Source: Elymus sibiricus (taxonomy: Eukaryota > Streptophyta > Magnoliopsida > Poales > Poaceae). From it: a DNA stretch of 64,000 nucleotides. The translations under genes were made by a program, and so were the position numbers. Shown piece by piece: positions 55,262 through 64,000 of this stretch (position 1 is its first letter; every line of letters starts with the position of its first letter). The stretch is taken from the NCBI GenBank assembly GCA_039707655.1, contig CM077663.1, forward strand, positions 436,745,830 through 436,809,829, read 5' to 3'. The notes below the pieces were generated by a model. The model searched no databases, was not told where the DNA came from, and saw only the letters and a program-made list of their open reading frames with translations.

Positions 55262-57639
55262 TATTTATTTATTTATTTATTTTCATACAATGCAGAGTAT
55301 CACATGGTCGGGTGATATATATAGCTTGCTTGTGGTAGAGGATGGTCAGTAATCCAGTCTGCTTGTAGGATATGTATAGTTTTTCCTCTGCCTCTGCCTC
55401 TGCTTGCAGCTTTGCTTCCATTTCTTTCTTGCCTTCTTCTGCTATTTACAGTTCTTCCATTGCCTTCTTCTTTTCTAATTGGCTGGCTTTTCACAAGATC
55501 GATCATTGACTTGTTGGAATCGACGCGTCTTCCAAGATCACCGGATGGAGCACACACAGACAACTAATTAGTCCAACTCGTCAAGGACAGTAACGGCAAG
55601 TGAATGGTCGCAGGAAGAGGCAGACAGCCTGAAACTGAAAGAGTTGCTGTGGGAAACTCCTCGGGTCTTTCTCCTCTTTCAGTCTTTTTCCTTTCTGAAT
55701 TCTTCTTACTTCAATCTCTTGACTTGACCTACGGTCGATATTTACATACATTTTCCTACCAGAACAACACATGGAAACCAACGGAAGGACCAACCAAAAA
55801 TGGTGGCCAACTCACCATGCCACGTGTCCCTGCTGCTGCAACTCGTGCACCCACATCGCCCGGCCACCGACCAGGAGACCTCTTTTTTTCTGAGGGAACT
55901 ACGCTCGACTTTATTGATCAAGGGCGAAGTCAGATGAATGTTTACAAATTGTGAGCTTCAATTTTATTTTTATTTTTTAGGCTAGCTTCAATATTATTGT
56001 TCGTCTGTTCATGCTTAAAAAAGACAGTCGTCAAAAGCAGCAGCCCACGCTCTTATTTTTCACGAATTATAGGTCCGTAGTTGGCATCAAATAGTTTTTC
56101 TTTTAGGCAATGGCATCAATTTTTTTTTTTTTTTTTTGTTTTGAGCAGTGGCAATGGCATCAAATACTTGAGCCCACGCCTGAAGCAAGGCACAAAATGG
56201 GCCGGACTACTCTGGCGAACTCACTTTAGCAGGTATTTTGTGTTTTTCTCCGGTTTTCTATTAGTTTTAAAACTGACTATTGTGTTTTGCTTATGGAGCT
56301 AAAATGTTGAAAACATATTAAAAACAAAATTTTATTTAAAAATTTGTCGTGTGTATTTAAAGAAAGTTCAACTTCCACTAATAAAAGTTACTGTATATAA
56401 AAAATGTTTACTATTTTTTATCATGCATTAAAATAAAATTTACTTGTATTAAATAATGTTCAGTGTGTATTTATAAACATTCACCGTATTTTAAGATTAT
56501 AGTATGGATAACTATAAAAATATAAATTAATAAAGAAAAAAAAGCCCCAAAAAGGAAAAATAAATTAACATCATAAAAAATAAGAGGAAAAGAAACTGCA
56601 CAACAGAAAAAAAAACTGCAGTAGCAACAAAGGAAACAGTAGGACGACAGAGAACCACCCAACTGGTGTGCTCCAACTCGTCTGTAGGGGTGGCCTCTTC
56701 TATTTTTTCCTTTTTTTTAACACAATACAATCAAAAATTGCTCACATACACGACCATACACTTACTTCTATGAACACACACCTTACCCCTATGAGCACTT
56801 CTGAGAGACTGAGCCAGCATAGCATTTTGAGATTGACGAAGTCCCACTGGCGCCTCGTTGACGGGAATATCTCCTCCCACTAAACGAACATCGCCGGAAA
56901 GCCTGAAATAAATCCAGAAAAATGCGAGCACCAATGTCAAGTCTAGGACATGAATCCTGGTGGGCTGGGGATGGGACTGTCCTCCTAACCATTCAAGCAC
57001 AGATTGGTTCGCGTGGCCTCGCCTATTTGATATGTTACAGAGAATTGACCATCAACGAGGGCGTGACTATGCCTCGCTTATAGCAAACCAGAAGCAAACC
57101 ACGTGCGCTCACGTAGTACGGACCTGCTTTGGTGAGGCTGACATCATTGCGATGTCATGATGATGTCACACTAACTTTGTTATTTCTTTTTTCCCTATTG
57201 TTTTTATTTTTATTTTAAACGAATATATTTTAAAAACATATTTTTTTTATTTTTTCTAAAATAATCATGAAATAGAAAATATGCTAACATAGTATAAAAA
57301 TTGTTAATGCAATTTTAGAAAATGTTGATGGCTTTTAAATAATTGTGAAAATGAACAAAATGTTCCCATGTTTCAAAAAAAATGTATCTTAAACTTTTTA
57401 AGAACGTGTATACAATGTAAAAACAATGTTTGCGCAATATAAAAAAATTCTCACCACAAAAAAAAATGTACGTAACATTTTAAATAAATATTATCATGTT
57501 CCCAAAAAATGTTTGTGACATTTAAAAACAATGTTTATATAATAAAAAAATGTTCATTTAGTTTAAAAAAATATTTATTGCCATTAAAACAAATCATGAA
57601 CGAATATTATGAAAACAGTTACTGTGTGTTCAAAACATG

Positions 57640-58300
57640 TATTTGAAATTTTTTGGTAATCATTTATTTATAAAAATGTTAAATGTGTATTAATATAATT
57701 TTTCAGATGTAAACAAATTTTTACAATATGTATGGAAAACGAATAGACATCAAAACATGTACTTCAAAAAAAGATGCTAATCATGTATTTTTAAAATGTT
57801 AAACATGTATAAAAAATATTGTGTTTGATCTATACAAAAAATTTAAAAATATGTATGGAAAAGAATAGACATCGAAACTGTATTTGAAAAACAATATTAA
57901 TCAGGTATCAAAAATATATATTAAATGTGTATAAAAATAATGTTTCAGATGTATACATAAAAATGTTCAAATGTGTATGAATAATAATAGACATCAAAAC
58001 ATGTATTTGGAAAAAAAATTTAATCATGTATTTGAAAATGCTAAATGTGTATAAAAATAATGTTTCCCGGCTATACAAAAAATGTACAGTGTATATGAAA
58101 AAGAATAGACATTAATTTCAAGAAATTCTTAATCATGTATTTTAAAAATGTTAAACATTTATAAAAATAATGTTTTGAATGTATACAAAATATGTACAAT
58201 GTGTATGAAAAAAGTGGACATCAATACTTGTATTTGATAAAAAGTTAAAATTGTATAAAAACATGCTCCTGGTGTATACGAAAATGTACATTGCGTGTGA
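57640..58300. repeat. Degenerate tandem array, about 118-bp period (copy B)
   Basis: AGACATCAAAACATGTA variants recur near 57749, 57867, 57990, 58107 and 58217. It matches 15300-15980, so the array existed before the duplication. Confidence 0.75.
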
Positions 58301-58979
58301 AAAAAGTAGACATGTATTGAAAAAAGAAAAAGAAACCAACAAAAAAGAAGAAAAAAAACAAAAAAAACCGAACGTCGTCATCCTCGAGCGGCGTCGGGTA
58401 GGGCATGAAGGTCCGGAATCCGGTCGCACTGTTCATCATGACCACCGGCGACGAGACGTACATCATATAGGCTGGCGTTTTTCCTCCGAGAGGAATAGTT
58501 ACATGGCTAAGGAATTGATACACGCCAACTGATTTGGCGTCTTTGACTTTTCTTGCCATGTAGGATGGGCTGCCACCGCAGATTTGGTCATGCCAAATCG
58601 TTTGGCATTGTCACGTGTATTTAAAACGCCCAACAGGCTGGCGTGTTTGTTGAGGGTCAGATCCCGAAATAAGATTTTCAGGAGGTCAGTGGACAAATTA
58701 AATTTGAGAAAGGGTCATTTAGTAAAAAAAAGACACTCAAGATTTTGAGGATGCACACAACCAAATTGTTAAAAAAAAGAAAAAGAAAAATCAATAGACA
58801 TGACATCAAAATATCATGCCGAAGCGATCAACAACGATCGACCATCGACACCAACCAATCGCATGACAGAAAAAAATCCGTTATAAGGACGCCGGGGCTA
58901 CATGACAAGGCTGCGGGCCAAGGGCCCGGGGAGAAAGTCATGGGCTTTGAACACCTTCAGTCACTGGCGGAACCTTGAA

Positions 58980-59342
58980 ACATTGGGTTTTTTCCCAAAA
59001 AGAAGGATAACCTCTGGTAGTTGCATCGATTAGTGCACACAACAATATATTATTGATTATTGAGCAATACCAAACATCGATGCCGAATCAATCGGCTTTA
59101 AAAAAACCGAGATAGTCTAAAATGGACCTGCCTCTCATTAGTATCCCAACAATCCAATCACGAACCCTATGACATGTGACACAATAACAAAAAATACATC
59201 ACTTCTAGACAAAGCATTCAAGCTGGGATCGTCTAAGGTTGAATTTGGGATTTTCATCTCCGAAACCGAGCTTCGAGCCAACACTTCAATCAGTGCACGA
59301 AGCACACACGTCGACATTGTGTAATCAAGAGACGAGATCATG
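58980..59342. other. Short intergenic stretch, no gene seen
   Basis: Beyond the point where copies A and B diverge. No coding frame or recognisable element. Confidence 0.4.
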
Positions 59343-60930
59343 GTTTTTTTTTCGCGAATACGCAAGGTTTGCGTATCATTTTATTGATAGAAGGAGTAGA
59401 ATGAGTACAGATAGGGGTAAACACATGACGCGAACGCAGGCAGGTGTGAACATGGTGCCCGGAGCAGAAAGATAAGGGGTGCTCGGCCCGAACAAAGGAT
59501 ACAACACAGCTAAACCCACCAAGCCCGAACCAAGAGCGGCAACGCCGAACCAACAAGAGCATCAACATCTCAAACCAAAACCGGGGACACCGCGAGCGAG
59601 GAAGATGGCACCTTCAAGAAGGAGGACGACGTCGAGACGTCGTCGCCATCCGGTCCGGAGGATCAGACCTAGGGTTTCCCTAGAGCTCGAAGAGGGGCTC
59701 AGCCGAGGGCCTTGACAGCGCCTCGAAGAAGGAAACGACATCCGCAGACGCCGCCGCTGCCAGCATCAGCAAGCCGAGCAGGGATTTCTCCCTGGCCTGA
59801 GGCTGAGCAATCCCATAGCCGCCATATCTGGAAACGAAGATGAGGAAGTCCACACCGATCGGAGCCACCATGTCGGACGGGGATCGGCACGGCTGCATCT
59901 GCCGCCGGAGGGTGGCACCGCCTCTGAACCCACGAGCATTGGATTTGGCCAAAGAAGGGGCTTTGAGGCCTACAAGGTAGGGCAGACGGCGAAGCACACC
60001 ACGAAGGGGTGCGACGACGGCGATCGGCAACGCCGGCAAGCTAGGACTGGAGGGACGCAGATCCTAGCTACCGTGGCCATAGTCGTCGAGACGTCGGAGA
60101 ACCAGGCGAGCTGGAAGGAACGCAGCTGCTGGGTCGTCGACGCCGGAGCCGCCCGGCAGGGGACGCCGGCAACCATGGACACCGGAGGGACACGGGTCCA
60201 AGGTCGTCGGGGCCGGAGCAGCGCCAACAAGTACCCGCCTTGAGGGGCTTCATGGCTGCCACTACCATTGTAGACTCGCCACCACCGCAAGAGCCATCGT
60301 CTCGGCTCGGGGGAGAGGACAGGCCGCCGGCAGAAGAGGGGGGGCGCCTGCAGGAAGGCAGGCCGCGGACACCCTTGCGACCGGCCGCAGATCTCGCGCC
60401 CCATCCACGGGCAACAGCACCAGCAGGGCCGGGCCGTGCACGGGGGCGAGGGAGGACTGCCGGGGACGGCGCCTTGTGGCCAAGGCCGGCACGCCGTGCC
60501 CATCGCCGGACCGGTAGAGACGTGCAGCAGCTGGGAGGGAGGCCGCCCGCGCAGGAGCTCCATGACGCGGGGTGGGGGGAAAGCGCGCAGAGGACGAATC
60601 CGTCCCGCCGCCGTCTTCTCGAGGAGCGGCACGACCAGGCTGGCCGGCCCCCCGGCGGCGGCGCAGCTGAAACGGGCGGGGATGTGGTGCGCCCTGCGGC
60701 AGCGGTGGATCTGGGGGCAGGGCGGGGCGGGGTGGGAGCGCGTGGGGGTGGGGGAGAAAGGATCCGCCCCGCCGCCTCCATCCCGGGGCGCGGCGCGGCT
60801 TCGCCGGCCGGCTCTCATGCGACGACGCAGCGGGGGCGCTCGGAGGCGGGGTTTCCCGGCGACGGCGGACGTGTTTCCCCCGTGTCGCCCGAGGAGAGCG
60901 ACGCGGGGGCGGGTTCAAATACATGCATAT
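59343..60930 (-). mobile_element. GC-rich non-LTR retroelement, probably non-autonomous
   Basis: The minus strand ends with TCAATAAAATGATACGCAAA, CCTTGCGTATTCGCG and a poly(A) run (T run at 59344-59352). I know this tail style from grass LINE-like repeats. An AATAAA signal lies just before it. The body is GC-rich with no reverse-transcriptase motif. Several long overlapping frames in both strands (for example 60818-59970 and 60240-60974) look like composition artefacts. The 5' limit near 60930 is a guess from the base-composition change, and no target duplication was found. Confidence 0.5.
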
Positions 60931-61411
60931 TTATTGTTGAATCAGTCACGGCCAACAATCTCTCTACTGGCTGACGACTTCTCGCTAGCCGGGTCCTGAT
61001 GCTAAAGTAGTCCAAAGCCTCCCCACATCTCTAGAGAAAACTCCGGAAGGACCTTGCCGCCCCACGTTTCGTCATTGCTGCACCTCCTTCGATCCTCGTC
61101 AATGAGAGAGGGAGGAGGCCCTAGGGCCGCTGTCCGGCGCCCGAGCCCCACACCAGCGATACTAACGACACCATATTTTTACTTGTTGCCGCTAGAGCAT
61201 AGCAACGGGGATATTATTGTGGAGACAAACTGTCGTAACAACCAATTTTCATGGTGGGAGTCTATCACGACGAATTATCCATGGGGATATGCTATCACAA
61301 TGGGAAAACGTGGCGATATAAATTATCCATTATACAGTTTTTCTTTAGAGAATAATCTCGTATACACTTTCGGCACACTAGATAGTACTACAACTGTTCT
61401 GTTGTAGATAT
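60931..61411. other. Spacer between the retroelement and LRR receptor copy B
   Basis: No gene seen. The part next to 61412 is the 3' flank of the receptor pseudogene. Confidence 0.4.
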
Positions 61412-63112
61412 CTACAAGAAAGAAGGCACCTTGCCTGAAAGCTTGTTGTCGTGAAGTATCAGTTTCTTGAGCGCGGTGCAACCAGCGAGGCTTGCCGGGA
61501 TGGAGCCGTTTAAACGGTTTTGTCCGACGTCCAGTACCTCCAACACGCCGTTGTCGCACAAACCCTCCGGTATCTCTCCGGAGAGCTGGTCATTGTCGAG
61601 CTTAAGGCGGGAGAGCGTGGCGCAACCAGCGAGCCTTGCCGGGATGGAGCCGTTCAAGCGGTTTTGCCCGACACTGAGATACTTCAACTTGCCGTTGTCG
61701 CAAAGCCCCTCAGGTATCTCGCCGGATAGCGTGTTATTGTCGAGCATAAGGTAGGTGAGCGTGGCACAACCAGCGAGGCTTGCCGGGATGGAGCCGTTCA
61801 AGCGGTTTTGCCTGAGAAGGAGATACTCTAACTCGCCGCACAAATCCTCCGGTATCTTGCCGGAGAGCTGGTTGTTGTCGAGCATAAGGTTGTTGAGCGT
61901 GGGGCAACCGGCAAGGACTGCCAGGATGGAGCCGCTCAAATTGTTGTTACTGGCGGTGAGCGACTGGAACTTACCGTTGGCGCAAAGCCCCTCTGGCATC
62001 GCGCCAGTGATCTCGTTGTCATCAACTTCAACATACAGCAACTCCGATGAGCTCTTGCCAAAGTCTGGAGGGAGCGTGCCGTTGAGACGATTGCTGAACA
62101 AGCTCAAGTCCACCAATGAAGGCGACCGGCCGATGCCTGCCGGTATCTCACCGGAGAAGTTGTTGAAGAACAAGCTCAACGTTTGCAGCTTTGGCAAGTG
62201 ACCGAAGGCTTCCGGAATCGGCCCACTGAGCCTGTGATTCGAGGCCAGGTCGATGGTCACCAAGCTCAGCGTGCCGAAAGCACCATCGCCGACGACGACC
62301 TCGCCGGTGAGGTTGTTTGCATATATAGTCAGAAGTCGCAACTTGGTGAGGTTCCAGATGCCCGGAGGTATACTTCCGGTCAAGTTGTTGACAGAGAGGT
62401 CGAGCATCTCCAACTCCGGCATCTCCGTCACATAGCCCGGGAAGTTACCGGTGAGGTTGCAATTCGCCGCCCAGAAGAATTTCAGCTTGGTCAGGTTCTT
62501 GAACGATGCCGGCAGCTCGCCCTCGCTGAACGAGTTATTCGCAAGCGTGAGTGTCTGAAGGCTCGTCAGGTCGCCGAGCTGCGGCGGGATGGTGCCGGCG
62601 AGGTAGTTGTTGTCCAGCCCCAGCGACTGGAGGTTCCGTAGTTGGGACAAGGAGATGGGGATGGTACCGTTGAAGTAGTTACCGTCGAGCATCAGAGAGG
62701 TGAGTTTCTACCCGAGCGCGTGGCCGATGCCGGCGGGGAGCTCGCCGCCGAGGTAGGTAAGGGACAGATCGAGGTGCCGCAGCGAAGCGCAACGGTACAC
62801 GCTGGTCAGAAAGGCGCCGCTGATGTTGGTGTAGGAGAGGTTGAGGCTTGTGAGGCCGGAGAGGCCGCAGATGGCGTCTGGGAACGGGCCGCTGATTTTG
62901 GTGTTGCCGAGGGAGAGGCTGGTGACGCGGCCTGACGGCGCGTCGCAGGTCACGTAGGGCCAGGCGCAGTGGTCGCCCGAGCCGGAGGTATTCCATGCCG
63001 TGAGCACCGGCGGGTCACCCCACGCGCGCTTGATCTGGATGAGAAGCTGCCTCTCGTCGGCAGCGGCCGCGCGGTGGACGACCAGCAGCAGCACGAGGAG
63101 GAGGGACGCCAT
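61412..63112 (-). pseudogene. LRR receptor-like gene, ectodomain only, one nonsense codon (copy B)
   Basis: The frame from ATG 63112 begins MASLLLVLLLVVHRAAAADE (signal peptide), an LRR cap, and about 18 LRRs of the LxGxIP type (for example NNLTGSIPPGIWNLTKLRLL). Repeated NGSIPA-type units stand near the C-terminus, ending DNKLSGKVPSFL at 61412. It is one frame of 567 codons except for an in-frame TAG at 62708-62710; copy A has Glu (GEN) there. Style and N-terminus resemble the ectodomain of HAESA/HSL1-like receptor kinases that perceive peptide hormones. The transmembrane segment and kinase are absent. The near-identical repeats toward the C-terminus look like recent internal duplications. 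Confidence 0.87.
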
Positions 63113-63500
63113 TTTTCGGTTGGTGGAGCTTCGGTGCGTTGTGCTACCCGGTGGACGCGGGCAGAGGGGTATTTATGCTCCTGCGACGTGCTTGGTTGGA
63201 AGCTTCGAAGTGAGGTGTCTTAGCTTTTCAACCTCACAGTTTACTTCAAGCGAGATGCCGGAGTGACAAACTGTTCACTGTCGGGAATCATCGTTCTGGA
63301 AAACCCGTGTGTATAGTACGCGAGGTCCTGCGAAAAATCAGTGATTTTGCCTTGACTCCACCGGTCCATGTAGCGAGCTGGCTGTCACATGCGTAGCTTT
63401 CTGACACTGATCGTAGACCGTAGACCCAACTCAAACGCGTTCAAACACAAGTGCCAAGCTGCAAGCTGTGAGTTGGGACGAAAGAGATTAGCAGTTAATT
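63113..63500 (-). promoter_or_regulatory. Upstream region of LRR receptor copy B
   Basis: The first 120 bp resemble the upstream region of copy A. The minus strand of GGGTATTTATGC (63168-63179) reads GCATAAATACCC, a TATA-like box about 60 bases from the ATG. Confidence 0.4.
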
Positions 63501-64000
63501 AGTTCAAAACCGAAAGGAAAACCATACATCAATGGCCAAGCACACACTCAATCACCGAAGCACCTCACGGTGGGCTTCGGTGAAAACCCTAGTCCTTCTT
63601 TTCTGGCTCGATGACAGTGATGCATGGAATCGTCACCCTGTTGGGGACATCGTCGTGGAGCCCCGGTCCCTTCAGTCGCAGCTGGCCAACGACTTCGGGG
63701 AATGCCTTGACCCTGTCATGCATCATCCTCAACTTTGGTGTGGGGTGGTCTCGATGGTCTCCTATCTTATACACGTGTCCCTGTTGTCACCGCTCTTGGC
63801 CTAGCTGTCTCTTGGCAAGATCGGCACTCCACGACCCGGAGCGAGAAGGCAGGCGGCCCTCACCGAAGGTAGCTTGGTGTGTTCGGTACAACGGTGTCCG
63901 GTGGTTTTTCAAGGCGATGCGGTTCCATTCCTGTTCAGTAGTTTACGTTGGTTCCTATTAGGTGTGGCGTCTCCTAATTTCGCGTTTGGCGTTGAGTTGG
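63501..64000. other. Right edge of the window, unclassified
   Basis: Short overlapping open frames, no family recognised. The sequence may be part of a repeat continuing to the right. Confidence 0.35.

Larger units (their letters stand above)
54662..58979. repeat. Segmental duplication copy B (NLR last exon and 3' flank)
   Basis: Begins within the last NLR exon (ACTATGGGAACCCAAATCTT, compare 12,620) and follows copy A (12,620-16,292 and 19,691-20,135) to CTTCAGTCACTGGCGG at 58,970. It lacks the Helitron of copy A and gains a small Stowaway element. The coding part is limited to the last small exon. The rest is non-coding and AT-rich from about 56,280. Confidence 0.85.

Noticed and set aside
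59970..60974. Several frames of 187-282 codons on both strands
   Set aside because: Overlap each other in GC-rich retroelement sequence with no motif; at most one could be real and none is recognisable.

Overview
This is plant nuclear DNA, almost certainly from a Triticeae grass (wheat, Aegilops, barley or rye group). The evidence is a nearly complete Angela/BARE/WIS-type Ty1-copia element, CACTA elements with the tip CACTAGTAGAAAACAGGGC and TTTAGTCCCGGTT subterminal repeats, Stowaway MITEs, and disease-resistance (NLR) and LRR receptor genes of grass type. No bacterial features, CRISPR arrays, rRNA or tRNA genes were seen. Nearly every coding sequence here is broken, so the window reads as a decayed resistance-gene cluster overrun by transposons.

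Layout. 1-11184: a Ty3/gypsy element (gag and protease, minus strand, running off the left edge) that inserted into an NLR gene and was later split by a copia element at 1408-10273 with a perfect GAGAG target duplication. 11187-12675: the 3' end of that NLR (leucine-rich repeats plus a last small exon), broken by frameshifts and a stop. 12676-20135: non-coding 3' sequence that recurs at 54662-58979; this copy was split by a Helitron at 16293-19690 carrying gene fragments. 20136-32000: an orphan LTR, a LINE relic, long stretches without genes, a tandem-repeat array, a MULE-type MITE and a third relic of the NLR 3' end. 32004-41650: a CACTA transposon with a rearranged TNP2 transposase, a B3-like accessory gene, 340-bp tandem repeats and a large hairpin downstream of an internal promoter-like block. 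41735-42830: a frameshifted LRR receptor gene (copy A). 43252-44611: a MULE-like foldback element split by a Harbinger-like element. 45420-46909: a Harbinger transposase fragment cut by a putative LTR. 49490-52556: an almost full-length NLR broken only by a 7-bp insertion. 53115-54661: a second CACTA element, truncated and fused directly to the last exon of an NLR. 54662-58979: second copy of the 12.6-20.1 kb block. 59343-60930: a GC-rich non-LTR retroelement. 61412-63112: LRR receptor gene copy B, broken by one stop codon.

How it fits together. Blocks A (NLR 3' end ... LRR receptor A) and B (NLR 3' exon ... LRR receptor B) have the same order and orientation. They are probably an ancient tandem duplication of an NLR plus LRR-receptor unit, later inflated by different transposons. 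The well-marked insertions (duplicated target sites, nested order) allow a relative chronology. No gene in the window can be called intact with confidence. The most interesting points are the Helitron with captured exons, the inverted duplication inside TNP2, the hairpin just downstream of a TATA box in the CACTA element, the CACTA/NLR fusion junction, and the 7-bp footprint-like lesion in the otherwise open NLR.
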